DNA from: Candidatus Berkelbacteria bacterium RIFCSPLOWO2_01_FULL_50_28
GTDB lineage: Bacteria > Patescibacteria > UBA1384 > 2-12-FULL-50-11
Assembly: GCA_001774395.1 (NCBI GenBank)
Contig: MEZX01000001.1
Location: 1 to 64,000 of the forward strand
Direction of reading: 5' to 3'
Length of the DNA: 64,000 nucleotides
The position numbers and the translations under genes are program-made. Numbering within the stretch: position 1 is the first letter of the stretch; each line of letters starts with the position of its first letter. Under the pieces are notes generated by a model. That model made no database searches. It was not told the DNA's origin and was given only the letters and a program-made list of their open reading frames with translations. Shown here piece after piece: positions 24,362 through 33,032 of this stretch.

Positions 24362-24998
24362 TCTTTTTTACCGCGGCCACTTCGTCGTCAATTAGCTGCT
24401 GCCACTGCTCTACCGTTCGTCCGCCAGTATATTTCTTATTGTTAACAAATAAGGTTGGTGTGCGATCAACTCCTAAACTCGTGCCGTATGAGAGCTGACT
24501 GTTGATCTTCTTCTCAACCGAGCGATCGGAAACCGTATTATCGTATTTGTTCATATCAAGCTTTAGTGATTGGGCAATTTGACGAAAGAAACTTGCGCCA
24601 TCGGAAATTTTTTCCCACTGGCTTTGGGTGACGTAGAGCTGGTCGTACATCTCCCAAAACTTTCCCTGTTCGCCGGCGGCTTCCGATGCTAGAGCCGAAC
24701 TCATCGCGTTCTGGTGTATCGAGATGATCGGGAAATGCAGATATACCAACTGGACTTTGTTCTTACGGCTTTCAACGGCTTGACGTAAGGGTTCTGCGGC
24801 TAATTTGCATGCTCCGCACTGGAAATCGCCAAACTCAACTATTTTTACTGGCGCGCTGTCGCTCCCCGTTTTCCAGCCATCTTTCACGTCGACATTTGCC
24901 GTATCGGGACTACCGGATCTTGAGAAAAAGACCACTCCACCAATCGCTAGAATCGCTACCACCACTACGCCCAAAAAGAACTTTGAATCACCGCTCAT
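24330..24998 (-). CDS. Membrane-anchored DsbA-like thiol oxidoreductase
   Basis: 222 residues: an N-terminal anchor (FFLGVVVVAILAIGGVVFFS), then a thioredoxin fold with active site CGAC in EFGDFQCGACKLAAEPLRQAV (about residue 60). A helical insertion and the cis-Pro strand VDRTPTLFVNNKKYTGG follow. It should introduce disulfides into exported proteins. The VKOR-like gene directly upstream (25041-25454) would reoxidise it. The two form a complete disulfide pathway. Confidence 0.92.
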   Translation of the reverse strand: MSGDSKFFLGVVVVAILAIGGVVFFSRSGSPDTANVDVKDGWKTGSDSAPVKIVEFGDFQCGACKLAAEPLRQAVESRKNKVQLVYLHFPIISIHQNAMSSALASEAAGEQGKFWEMYDQLYVTQSQWEKISDGASFFRQIAQSLKLDMNKYDNTVSDRSVEKKINSQLSYGTSLGVDRTPTLFVNNKKYTGGRTVEQWQQLIDDEVAAVKKNASGSQNPTK

Positions 24999-25040
24999 TT
25001 TAGTTCGCCCTGAAAGCTCCTACATTTCATTTCGTCGCTA

Positions 25041-25454
25041 TCACCAGACATTATGTTTCTTTTTAACGAAAACCAACAGATTTAACAAGACAACTAGCCC
25101 GAGCGAGACCAAGCACCAGGTGCAGTAGGCATGGATTACAAAAGCCTCTAGGTATAGAAGATACAAGCTTGTAGCCAGCCCGCCGACCGCCCAAATTTGG
25201 AGCGGTAGAACCGACCACATCCGCTTGATCAGTGCTAGCCAAAGCACAAACAGAAACGCCACGTACCAAATTATGCCGAAAGCGGCAGTTGGCATTCCGT
25301 AAAACGAGGCGTACTTACTACTGAGTACAATTTCACAGCTTCCACCGATCGAGCAGACCACACTTTCCGGCGAGTGAGCCATTAGAGTGAGGTAAGTTGC
25401 CACAACTATACCGGCACCACCAAGTAAAATCATCGCGCGTAATCGCCAATTCAT
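25041..25454 (-). CDS. Vitamin K epoxide reductase (VKOR)-like membrane protein
   Basis: 137 residues with four membrane helices. The quinone-side CxxC is CTWC near residue 116, and the loop pair C(x6)C is CSIGGSC near residues 34-40, followed by the conserved Ser/Gly-rich SKYASFYGMPTAAFG. VKOR enzymes pass electrons from DsbA-like proteins to quinone. It lies 42 nt upstream of the DsbA-like gene on the same strand. Confidence 0.93.
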   Translation of the reverse strand: MNWRLRAMILLGGAGIVVATYLTLMAHSPESVVCSIGGSCEIVLSSKYASFYGMPTAAFGIIWYVAFLFVLWLALIKRMWSVLPLQIWAVGGLATSLYLLYLEAFVIHAYCTWCLVSLGLVVLLNLLVFVKKKHNVW

Positions 25455-25491
25455 AGAAGCATCTTAGCAGTCCGGTTGGGCAAAGAATAGC

Positions 25492-26736
25492 CTAGCGCTT
25501 AATAGCTGAAACGAGCCAGTGCTCGGCCTTGGTCAGACTGCCGCTTGTGGTGGCAGAAAACTGCTCTTCCCACTGCTCAATGAGCTCATCAAGCGATTGG
25601 ACAGGCTCGGGTTTCTCAACGGATATCACAGTACCAACGCTTTTAATCGTTAACGAGAATAGAGCCGAGTAGCCGGCGGTCGTTTGAGAGTACTCCAGCT
25701 TCACTGGACGCTTAGTTTTGGTGTCAAACCAATAGTTCAGCGTCCCAAATTGGGCCGGATCGGCTATTTGAGCCCGGTACTCATCGGCCGAAAGAGCGTT
25801 AGGCTGGTTTGTAATGCTACTGAACTCTACTAGCCAACCGACTAGTTTTTCCTTGTCGTAATTCAACTGATACCCGACTGCATCCACCGTGCCAACGGTC
25901 TGAGGCTCAAGCTTCTTCCCCACAACAATGAACTGATTCTTCTCATAAGCTTTTAGGAGTTGGTTAACCTGATCGGTTGTGATGTTGGTGTTGTACTGGT
26001 CCTGAACGTTCGGACTGTCGATCAGCGGTTTTGTGTCGAGTGAGTACCACTGGCCGGCAAATTGATCAGCGCCGAATGCCTTCAGCTCCTCTAGATAAGC
26101 TTTAGCTAAGTCTAGACGCAGATACAGAACGTTTTCGAGCCAACGCATTTCGAGCGACCCTAGCTCCGCCTCCGGATCCGTCTCACTGCCTCGTCCGGTT
26201 AGTACGATTCGGCCTTTACCGGGGGCCGCGCTATCGACTGAGGTATCAACAGTAAATTTTGATGAGCCGATGAAAGGTGAAACGGCAGTTGAGCCGTTTG
26301 ACTTAAACGAGAACTCCGACGTCATCTCGAAAGTTGTCGCGTTGTCGTCGAGCATCCATTCCAAGGAACTCACTATCATTTTCTGTGGACTAAACATCGG
26401 CAAGACAAAGTAAGTGCCGATTGCTCCGATGATGATGAGCCCAATAACCACTGCTACCCAACGAGGAAATCGGCGTATCTTTTCCGGCTTGGCTGGTTTG
26501 GCGGGCTCTTCTTCAACAACTTCTTTAGTAATAGCCGCGGGAACACTCGGAGTTTTTGGCTCGGTAGTGGCCACTTTAACCGGTACAGGAGTAGCTAGCG
26601 GCTCCGTCTTTCCAGCAAAAACAGCCTCTACGGCGGCTGCATCCCAGCCGGATTTCAGAAGCGCGGCCTTGATAACTTCGTCGGAGTAGCCAGACTGACG
26701 CTGTGCTTTAATGTAGCTAACTAATTCGTTATTGAT
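25492..26736 (-). CDS. Membrane-anchored exported protein of unknown function, probable AUC start
   Basis: The frame is open from just after a TAG at 26751. The best ribosome site, GGAGGGG at 26745-26739, lies 3-4 nt before an ATC codon at 26736; no ATG, GTG or TTG is near. Starting there adds a helical module (NNELVSYIKAQRQSGYSDEV..LKSGWDAAAVEAVFAG) of a kind I associate with CPR membrane proteins. If GTG 26574 were used this module would be lost. A membrane segment follows (WVAVVIGLIIIGAIGTYFVL), then a large outer beta-rich domain of about 270 residues. Function unknown. Confidence 0.7.
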   Translation of the reverse strand: MNNELVSYIKAQRQSGYSDEVIKAALLKSGWDAAAVEAVFAGKTEPLATPVPVKVATTEPKTPSVPAAITKEVVEEEPAKPAKPEKIRRFPRWVAVVIGLIIIGAIGTYFVLPMFSPQKMIVSSLEWMLDDNATTFEMTSEFSFKSNGSTAVSPFIGSSKFTVDTSVDSAAPGKGRIVLTGRGSETDPEAELGSLEMRWLENVLYLRLDLAKAYLEELKAFGADQFAGQWYSLDTKPLIDSPNVQDQYNTNITTDQVNQLLKAYEKNQFIVVGKKLEPQTVGTVDAVGYQLNYDKEKLVGWLVEFSSITNQPNALSADEYRAQIADPAQFGTLNYWFDTKTKRPVKLEYSQTTAGYSALFSLTIKSVGTVISVEKPEPVQSLDELIEQWEEQFSATTSGSLTKAEHWLVSAIKR

Positions 26737-26751
26737 TTCCCCTCCAAACTA

Positions 26752-26780
26752 ACGGTAACCAAACCGTAGCTTCTAAGCAA
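26752..26780 (-). promoter_or_regulatory. Promoter of the AUC-start membrane protein gene
   Basis: TTGCTT (26780-26775), 17 nt, TACCGT (26757-26752) on the minus strand. The transcript would begin just upstream of the GGAGG site, which fixes the true gene start near 26736. Confidence 0.5.
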
Positions 26781-26821
26781 GTTGTGACCAAGCCCCCCCC
26801 TGTAATTTGAGACAAAATACG

Positions 26822-27098
26822 GTACTATAGTGCCAGAAGGAAGCGCTCGCTCCTTGGCTGGCAGCAATTTGATTATACTGCCAGCAGTCGCTTCCGTTGC
26901 TGGGAGAGAAGATTTTCATCGATTGTTCGGCCGACTCCATCCGTCTAGATACGGCAGCAATCTTCACGTCAAAGCGGAAATCACCTGGTGCATCGACTCT
27001 GCACGGCCGTTGGCATTGAGATAGATTATTTAATCCGCATCCGTGTCGGCAAGTACGAGCTGGGTGATATAGCACCAGGAAAATATCGACAGGTGTAG
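26822..27098 (+). pseudogene. Remnant of an RsuA/RluB-type pseudouridine synthase, with hairpins upstream
   Basis: Codons 26976-27095, before a TAG, encode GNHLVHRLCTAVGIE, IDYLIRIRVGKYELGD and IAPGKYRQV. This fits the C-terminal strand pattern of 16S/23S pseudouridine synthases (EGxxxQVRRMxxAVG...LxRxRIGxxxLGDLxPGxYR), but the catalytic part is not readable in any frame upstream. The first 90 bases instead form two strong hairpins (around 26832-26870 and 26878-26905) behind a TATAGT-like -10. It is either a decayed gene or a structured RNA fused to gene debris. Confidence 0.4.
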
Positions 27099-27104
27099 GC
27101 TTGC

Positions 27105-27839
27105 CTATTCCTCAACGAGGTTAATAGTCCTCTGTATGTCTCGAAGTCCTTCCCATCGCAAAATTGTGGATTTCAATTTTGGATCGATCGTGCTAATAAA
27201 ACCTCTAACCAGACCTTGAATGCGATACTGCAAGTCAGTGCTCTTCGGTACGCTAATTTGGATGGTTCCGTAGTAAAGCGTGTTCTTTTTATAATTCTTG
27301 CTTTCCGGTTTGATATATGACTTGCCAAAATTCTTCGCGGGAATTCCAGTTAAGTCGGACCAGAAAGCTATTAAATCTTTTTCATCTTGCTGGCTATACA
27401 TATTCAACCAAGCCCTTATGCTGGAAGTCTCAATTCCGAAGACACGCTTCAGCCAATAAACCATGAACAGTATCAGTGCCGGATCGGAGTTCGTTACTCG
27501 AGTCGTTCCCTTTTTTGTCCCTTCTGCCCAGTAGATTGCCGCTCCAAGCAACTTTACAGTTTCGTCGCTCAGAAACGCGGATACCTCATTCTGAGCGGAA
27601 CCAATTATCCGCGATATCTCCCCCTGCCGTCTGAGATGGTGGCTACGCGATCCCAAGTTTAGTATCGCCACTTGTTTGGTATAGAGTCTCTGCTTATGCT
27701 CTGGGGACAAGAGTATATTCTTTAGCCAAGAGCTGAGCGTACTTTTAGAAACATCAATTTCTTGTTTTATTTCTCGGTAACTCAACCCTTTCATCCTTAG
27801 CTTAATGGCGTCGTCTTTTAGTTGGGGCTTTGCTTTCAT
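27105..27839 (-). CDS. HTH plus LAGLIDADG-like protein, paralogue 1
   Basis: 244 residues. The N-terminus carries a homeodomain-like helix-turn-helix (IKLRMKGLSYREIKQEIDVSKSTLSSWL). The rest has AAIYWAEGTKKGTTRVTNSD followed by ALILFMVYWLKRVFGI, which resembles the helix-acidic residue-strand layout of LAGLIDADG proteins, but the second catalytic half is unclear. A paralogue with the same architecture is at 59842-60534. Both are near tRNA genes. DNA binding is likely; endonuclease activity is only a guess. Confidence 0.6.
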   Translation of the reverse strand: MKAKPQLKDDAIKLRMKGLSYREIKQEIDVSKSTLSSWLKNILLSPEHKQRLYTKQVAILNLGSRSHHLRRQGEISRIIGSAQNEVSAFLSDETVKLLGAAIYWAEGTKKGTTRVTNSDPALILFMVYWLKRVFGIETSSIRAWLNMYSQQDEKDLIAFWSDLTGIPAKNFGKSYIKPESKNYKKNTLYYGTIQISVPKSTDLQYRIQGLVRGFISTIDPKLKSTILRWEGLRDIQRTINLVEE

Positions 27840-27943
27840 ACTTCAATCATAGCATTATGTGGGAGGTGTACTAAGTGCAGTTTATGCCCAGCATCTAATA
27901 AGCTATGAATCTTCTTGGTATAATACATAGGAGCTTAATTACC

Positions 27944-28015
27944 GGGTCGGTAGTTCAGTGGTAGAACAACGGGCTCTTAACTCGTGTGTCGTGGGTTCGA
28001 TCCCCACCCGACCCA
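27944..28015 (+). tRNA. tRNA-Lys (CTT)
   Basis: Acceptor GGGTCGG/CCGACCC, discriminator A. Anticodon stem ACGGG/CTCGT and loop CTCTTAA give CTT. T-arm GTGGGTTCGATCCCCAC. A TATAAT box lies at 27919. No CCA. Confidence 0.95.
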
Positions 28016-28200
28016 CACTTCGAGTCGCTTCGCTTTAGCCTGAGCTAAAGTCGAAGGCTCCCTCAGTGTAAACTGAGAGGAAGAAGAGACCCGAACTACT
28101 CTGAGCGACGAATGAAGTGAGGAGTCGAAGAGCTCCCATGAAGATTCCAGCACAACCCACTTCTCGGCGGGCTCGAAGCAAACTCCTTATTTACGAGAGA
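28016..28200. repeat. Intergenic hairpin repeats after tRNA-Lys
   Basis: No gene is seen in this spacer. It contains several GAGTCGAAG/CTTCGACTC-type half-palindromes, a TTTAGC-CTGA-GCTAAA hairpin, and TCTGAGCGACGAATGAAGTG followed by AGGAGTCGAAGAGC. The last motif recurs at 38865-38895 and, inverted, at 42700-42735. Confidence 0.55.
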
Positions 28201-28252
28201 TTGCCGAGAAACCCGTTACCAATTCACTCAATTAACGTATACTACAAAAAAA

Positions 28253-29380
28253 ATGACGAATCCTAGTTTGAAGATAGCCGTTAGCGACCAGGTCAGTGAT
28301 ATTCCGGAGATTCCCTACGAGCAACTCGAAAAACTCTGGGAACGAGAATACAGCCTGTTCACCCTCTCATCTTATCGCGTTGCGCTTGAGATGTACGCCA
28401 CTCAAATTGACCGTTCTCAATCGCTGTCATTCTTTCTCCTTCTTAATCACGACAATAAAACCTCTGGCTACCGCAGTTTTGAGGAGCAAAACCAAATGGA
28501 TAAAAACGTCTCCGAGCACCTGATCGCCGATCCGAAATTTCATGACGCCCTGCTTTCATCCTACGATTCTGAGGGTCAAACCATCGAAAAAATGTTTCAA
28601 ACCATAAAGACTGCAACGGCCTTCTCCGCTGATTTTGTCCAGGAGTTTAATACCCACTACGGTAAGCTTTCGGGTTATGTCTTGCCGATTCAGCGTTGTG
28701 TAGATTACCTTAAAGATTTCGAAGAGCATCAAACGCTTTTTAACGAGCTTGTTGATTTACGAAAGAAGTACGAATATATCTTAGGCGGCGGTGATTTCGA
28801 TAAGCATGTTCGACTGATGAACGAGAAAATCGTCAAAGACCGGAAACTAACAATTGATCCGTTATTATTACGCCATCTAGTAGTTGACGAGTACGTAACT
28901 TTCCTGAAGGGAGGAGAACTGCCGACTAACTTAGCCAAGCGTGCCGAACTTTCAGTTCTGGCAATTAGTCCGAGCGGGTTAATTGTTCTGTATGGCAATG
29001 CAGCTAAAAAAATATTCTCAACGGTTCAAGAACTAGAAGCAAAAAATGCTAAACAAACAATTGGCAAAGGGATGCCAGCATATGGTGACCAGGTAATCGG
29101 GACGGTTCAGGTTATAAAAGACTTCATCGACCTAAAACAGTTTGTCGCAGGACGAATCCTGGTTGTTCCATCGACACTGCCAAAGTACGAACAGTACTAC
29201 AAGAAGGCGAAAGCAATAATTACTGATGAGGGTGGAGTTCTATCCCACGCCGCAATTTTTTGTCGGGAATTCAAAATACCTAGCGTTATCGGTACCAAAA
29301 ACTCAACAAAGATATTAAAAGACGGTATGTCTATTAAGCTTGATTGCAAGACCGGTGTGGTTGAGATCCATTGCAACTAG
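28253..29380 (+). CDS. PEP-utilising-enzyme mobile (swivelling) domain protein
   Basis: 375 residues. The last 80 carry the phosphohistidine swivel domain of PEP synthase/PPDK-type enzymes: ILVVPSTLPKYEQYYKKAKAII, TDEGGVLSHAAIFCREFKIP (His is the phosphorylated residue) and GTKNSTKILKDGMSIKLD. The first 290 residues are mainly helical and match no nucleotide-binding half that I can see, so the ATP-grasp part is missing or highly diverged. A TATACT -10 box ends 9 nt before the ATG (leaderless). Role unknown. Confidence 0.75.
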   Translation: MTNPSLKIAVSDQVSDIPEIPYEQLEKLWEREYSLFTLSSYRVALEMYATQIDRSQSLSFFLLLNHDNKTSGYRSFEEQNQMDKNVSEHLIADPKFHDALLSSYDSEGQTIEKMFQTIKTATAFSADFVQEFNTHYGKLSGYVLPIQRCVDYLKDFEEHQTLFNELVDLRKKYEYILGGGDFDKHVRLMNEKIVKDRKLTIDPLLLRHLVVDEYVTFLKGGELPTNLAKRAELSVLAISPSGLIVLYGNAAKKIFSTVQELEAKNAKQTIGKGMPAYGDQVIGTVQVIKDFIDLKQFVAGRILVVPSTLPKYEQYYKKAKAIITDEGGVLSHAAIFCREFKIPSVIGTKNSTKILKDGMSIKLDCKTGVVEIHCN

Positions 29381-29464
29381 TTAGCCAGTTCTCAAGTATG
29401 GCTTTTTGCTACGGCCCTAATTATTGCTCGACAATCTTAGGCTAAAACATATAATCAGTTAATA

Positions 29465-30316
29465 ATGAGTGAATTTCTTAGGCCAGAGGAGGGCATAAGT
29501 AATATTGAGGGTGCTCCAGAACTCAACCTTGAGCGTGAGGATTGCGAGAGAACAGCGACGTTCATTAGACACCCAAGTACGCGTCTTGCCGAAGCCATGC
29601 AACAGGGGACTATGGAAACTCCCTGGGACGAAATTGAGGACAAGATTAAGATTCAACGAGGGCCGGGGCACGAGATGTCCAAACTTTTAGCAAATCACCT
29701 ACTGGAAGAAATACCCCAACTGATTGATGTGAAAGGTAGTGCAGAAAGTTACATGATCAGCTCCAGTCCCTTACCACGAGCAGAGGCGATCGCGCGCTAC
29801 GTCAATCAACACATTATCGAAGAACATAAAATGCACCCCGGTTACCCTCTCCCCATCAACAGGGATGTTCAGCTAAATTCTAATTTCAGAGAAATTCCGA
29901 TCGGTCACACGAAGGGTCAGCTAGCGGTGATGCTAGGGAAGATACAGCAAGAAGGTAAGCCGATAACAGCCATATTGGAAGAATGGTTCAAGTCTGATCC
30001 TGAATATATTGCTTCGCTGTTTGAAGAAGGGAGAGTCAGGGTATTAGAGGGGCTAGCCCAACTAGAACATTCCCCCGCTTGGATGAACCTAGTTTTTACC
30101 CATCGCATGATTACGGGGTTAACGACTTGGCTCATCGAACGTGAGGATAAGCAACGACCGATCGAAGCGCAGGACTTGCCGGGGATAATGGAACACACAC
30201 GCATATTAGCCAATACCTCAGAAACGGAAATCGGCTTAAGTAAGGGCGTGTGGCATGTTTTAAGGCGAGGAGAAACTCCTCATCTAGACGAAAGTTTACG
30301 CAAAGGTGTTTTCTAG
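29465..30316 (+). CDS. Histidine phosphatase-superfamily-like protein
   Basis: 283 residues. The N-terminal TATFIRHPSTRLAEA is at the place of the RHG motif, but Gly is replaced by Pro. Further on are SSSPLPRAEAIARYV (the second Arg motif), FREIPIG, and VFTHRMITGLTTWL (second His). The order matches phosphoglycerate-mutase-like phosphatases. The substrate is unknown and the RHP variant may lower or change activity. A TATAAT box ends 9 nt before the ATG. Confidence 0.7.
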   Translation: MSEFLRPEEGISNIEGAPELNLEREDCERTATFIRHPSTRLAEAMQQGTMETPWDEIEDKIKIQRGPGHEMSKLLANHLLEEIPQLIDVKGSAESYMISSSPLPRAEAIARYVNQHIIEEHKMHPGYPLPINRDVQLNSNFREIPIGHTKGQLAVMLGKIQQEGKPITAILEEWFKSDPEYIASLFEEGRVRVLEGLAQLEHSPAWMNLVFTHRMITGLTTWLIEREDKQRPIEAQDLPGIMEHTRILANTSETEIGLSKGVWHVLRRGETPHLDESLRKGVF

Positions 30317-30379
30317 GCTTTGGCGAAGATTCTGCGTGTCCTACTACATATGGGATTGATTTCCAGGTAGAATTAACCC

Positions 30380-30985
30380 ATGGACTTTTTCGGATCCGGA
30401 CTAAAAGATCTACTGATCAGCATCGGGCTTTTTGGCGCCTGGCTGATACTATTTGCCGAATCGGGCTTGCTGATTGGTTTTTTTCTACCCGGCGACAGCT
30501 TATTGTTTACCGCCGGCTTGCTCGCTTCACAGGGACACTTTAGCGTCTGGGTGCTCGCAATCGGAGGGACAATTGCGGCGATTATTGGTAACCAGGTTGG
30601 CTATTATCTCGGCCATAAATTCGGTCCGAGGATTTTTCGTCATGAAGACTCGGTTTTTTTCCATAAAGACCACATCGAGCGCGCAAAAACGTTTTACGCT
30701 AAGTACGGGCCCGTTACGCTGATTCTCTCCCGTTTCACGCCGATTATTCGCACGTTTGTGCCGATTTTGGCTGGCGTCGGAGGAATGGATCGAACAAAAT
30801 TTGCGCTCTATAATATCGTGGGCGGAATTCTCTGGGTCTTTGGGGTAAGTTTGGCGGGATATTACTTGGGTAAAATCATACCCGATATCGATAAATTTAT
30901 TCTGCCAATTATTGCAGCAATTGTGCTTTTCTCAGTTCTACCAACGGTGATAACCTACCTGAAGCACCGCGCCCGAAAAAATTAG
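30380..30985 (+). CDS. DedA/SNARE-associated family membrane protein
   Basis: 201 residues, about five membrane segments. Family motifs: ESGLLIGFFLPGDSLLFTAGLLAS, GNQVGYYLGHKFGPRIF, YGPVTLILSRFTPIIRTFVPILAGVGGM and the GGILWVFGVSLAGYYLG block. DedA proteins act as lipid-carrier flippases or in membrane homeostasis. TAGAAT ends 6 nt before the ATG (leaderless). It overlaps the convergent gene at 30982 by 4 nt. Confidence 0.93.
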   Translation: MDFFGSGLKDLLISIGLFGAWLILFAESGLLIGFFLPGDSLLFTAGLLASQGHFSVWVLAIGGTIAAIIGNQVGYYLGHKFGPRIFRHEDSVFFHKDHIERAKTFYAKYGPVTLILSRFTPIIRTFVPILAGVGGMDRTKFALYNIVGGILWVFGVSLAGYYLGKIIPDIDKFILPIIAAIVLFSVLPTVITYLKHRARKN

Positions 30986-31236
30986 CGCGTTGGCAAGGAA
31001 TTGCTGATGCTGTTCAACCAGTTTCCGATTACTGGAAGACCGCCGAACTCACGCAAGAGAAATCCAAGTAAGGCAAGAACTATTGCCGCTCCGATCGTCG
31101 CCCCCAAACCAGAGGCTAAACCAATTAGAAACCCCCGCCAAACAAGTAAGCCGGGACGGTGATAAGCTCTGTCGAGCGCGGTGATAAGCCGCTCAACTCG
31201 GTCGACTTTTTCTTTCTGTTCCATTTCATTTAGCAT
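30982..31236 (-). CDS. Small membrane protein (DUF5665-like)
   Basis: 84 residues: a charged N-terminus with EQKEKVDRVERLITALDRA, then two membrane segments joined by a Gly-rich turn (GFLIGLASGLGATIGAAIVLALLGFLL), then a short tail with GGLPVIGNWLNS. The pattern matches DUF5665, which is common in CPR and Firmicutes and of unknown function. Confidence 0.75.
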   Translation of the reverse strand: MLNEMEQKEKVDRVERLITALDRAYHRPGLLVWRGFLIGLASGLGATIGAAIVLALLGFLLREFGGLPVIGNWLNSISNSLPTR

Positions 31237-31287
31237 AGCAGAACCAGCAATTTGCGCCCAAGGCGAATACTAACTGCACAAAGGGGG

Positions 31288-31767
31288 CTAGTTGCTACGA
31301 TGAGACCGGATAATCTTTTTTATTATCCGCGTCGTTGAGTTCACCTTCTCTCTGGGCACTGTTACAAGTTTTACACCAGACTTTTCAAACTGACCCACAT
31401 TTTTCTCCCAACGCTTATCAGCAGTTACGAACACATCTGGGCTCAACAGGCGAATTATCCTGAACGTTGGAAGCGGCTTATTTGGATGTGGTCGCGGCAT
31501 TCTAACCACATAATCTACAGCTTTCAGCGAATCCATTATTTTTGCTCGTTCGACTTGATTAATAACTGGCCGGCCCGGACCCTTTAATAATCTTGCCCTC
31601 ATGTCCGACATTAGTGACACTACTACGACGTCACCGTAGTTGCGTAACTTTTCGAGGTGACGAATATGGCCATAATGCAGCAAATCAAATGTTCCACCGG
31701 TGAGCACTATTTTCCTACTTTCACATTTCTTCCTAAGACTCTTGAGCTCTGACAGCCTAATTATCAT
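31288..31767 (-). CDS. Cytidylyltransferase-like nucleotidyltransferase (RfaE2/TagD type)
   Basis: 159 residues with GGTFDLLHYGHIRHL near residue 24 and the C-terminal NSTTRIIKKI that replaces ISSTxIR. These are class motifs of HIGH-type nucleotidyltransferases that activate sugar or alcohol phosphates. A PfkB-type kinase lies 190 nt upstream on the same strand, across tRNA-Arg, which recalls the kinase plus nucleotidyltransferase pair of HldE. A joint role in making a nucleotide-activated sugar is an inference. Confidence 0.82.
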   Translation of the reverse strand: MIIRLSELKSLRKKCESRKIVLTGGTFDLLHYGHIRHLEKLRNYGDVVVVSLMSDMRARLLKGPGRPVINQVERAKIMDSLKAVDYVVRMPRPHPNKPLPTFRIIRLLSPDVFVTADKRWEKNVGQFEKSGVKLVTVPREKVNSTTRIIKKIIRSHRSN

Positions 31768-31772
31768 TCCTG

Positions 31773-31846
31773 CGCGCCCGGAGGGAATCGAACCCCCGAC
31801 CCTCTGTTCCGAAGACAGATGCTCTAATCCGCTGAGCTACGGGCGC
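31773..31846 (-). tRNA. tRNA-Arg (TCG)
   Basis: Acceptor GCGCCCG/CGGGCGC, discriminator G. Anticodon stem TCTGT/ACAGA and loop CTTCGGA give TCG. T-arm GGGGGTTCGATTCCCTC. No CCA. Confidence 0.95.
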
Positions 31847-31956
31847 ATATGTATCGGCTATCAGCAAAAAGCAGTTAGCTGTCAGCAACAAGCCGAGAGC
31901 CGCAGGCTGTTAAGCTATTTAGCCCTGCTAATTTTAGTTGAAAATTAGCAGCTTAT

Positions 31957-32931
31957 CTAGTGGCGGATGATCCTTGGCACGATCTTGCGGTGTTCGTGCA
32001 GCGAATCTTGAAGTTTTTCTCTGTCTGGCAAGCCGGCCTCGGGACCGATTGCACCCACCACGCCAGCCGAGCAAGCGTTGCCCCAACGCATAGCTTCGGT
32101 AAGATCTTTGCCGTCCAGTAAGGCCGCCGTAACACCAGAAGCGTACGCATCACCAGCACCAGTTCGTTCAACAACCTTACTGGGGAATGTTTTGCAAAAC
32201 AGTAAGTCGCTACCATCAAACGTATAAGCGCCCTTTGGACCGTCAGTTATCACAACTATCTTTGGCCCCAAGTCGTATAGTGCCTCACAGAGTGACCGAA
32301 TCTTGGCGCTGGCCGATAACTCTGTTAGATGCTGTGCCTCTTCCACGTTCACGAACAGTACATCCGTTACGGTCAGGTACGGCATTAACGCTTTCACCCC
32401 AGATTTGAGCTGATACGATCCTGGGTTAAAACTAACTTTTGGACGATACTTCTTTATAAAGGTAAGGGCCTTGTCGTAAGCTAATTTGTAGGATTTTCCC
32501 ATACTAGTCAGGTAAACCCAATCAACTGGTTCAAAGTTCGGTGGATCGTACTGGTGCGGCACGTGGTGAATAAGTAGCGTGCGCTCACCACGAAAAACTA
32601 GCGCCGTAGTGTAGGACGTCGTGCCTTTGTAATGTTCGAGGTAACGCAGGTCGACTCCCTCTTTCTCTAGGGTGTGACGAATTTGGCTGGCCAAAAAATC
32701 ACTGCCGATAATACTATACAGTTGGCTCGAAAAACCCAGCCGCGCGAACGAAACCGCGGTGTTGGCGGCGTTGCCGCCGACGTCAAACTCGAGCTGCTCC
32801 ACGGGAATTTTTTCGGAGAAGTTTAGGCGCAGTTCAGCGTGCTGATGAGAGAGTGTTACCCTCGCGTCTCCTTCATGGAGCATCACAAACACGTCCATGG
32901 TTGCCTCGCCGATTGAAAGGATCTTGCGCAT
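31957..32931 (-). CDS. PfkB-family carbohydrate/nucleoside kinase
   Basis: 324 residues. PfkB signature 1 is FDVGGNAANTAVSFARLG (about 47-64). Signature 2 is ERTGAGDAYASGVTAALLDG with the catalytic Asp near residue 265. The N-terminus ILSIGEATMDVFV is typical of ribokinase-like enzymes. The substrate is not defined by sequence; sugar or sugar-phosphate kinase is likely given the nearby nucleotidyltransferase. Confidence 0.9.
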   Translation of the reverse strand: MRKILSIGEATMDVFVMLHEGDARVTLSHQHAELRLNFSEKIPVEQLEFDVGGNAANTAVSFARLGFSSQLYSIIGSDFLASQIRHTLEKEGVDLRYLEHYKGTTSYTTALVFRGERTLLIHHVPHQYDPPNFEPVDWVYLTSMGKSYKLAYDKALTFIKKYRPKVSFNPGSYQLKSGVKALMPYLTVTDVLFVNVEEAQHLTELSASAKIRSLCEALYDLGPKIVVITDGPKGAYTFDGSDLLFCKTFPSKVVERTGAGDAYASGVTAALLDGKDLTEAMRWGNACSAGVVGAIGPEAGLPDREKLQDSLHEHRKIVPRIIRH

Positions 32932-33032
32932 AACTTTATCTTAACAGACAGCCCAGAGTAATTGAAAAGCGGGGACACTCCATCGCACCTCGTTGTGCAA
33001 CTTCGTGTTCCCGCTCGGTTCCCTCTGCAAGC

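Noticed and set aside
26822..26905. SRP RNA (ffs)
   Set aside because: CCAGAAGGAAGC recalls the GGAAGGAAGC loop of SRP RNA, but the conserved symmetric loop and flanking helix 8 pairs are absent.
28253..29380. Full PEP synthase or pyruvate phosphate dikinase
   Set aside because: Only the swivelling phosphohistidine domain is recognisable; no ATP-grasp or PEP-binding barrel is seen and the protein is far too short.
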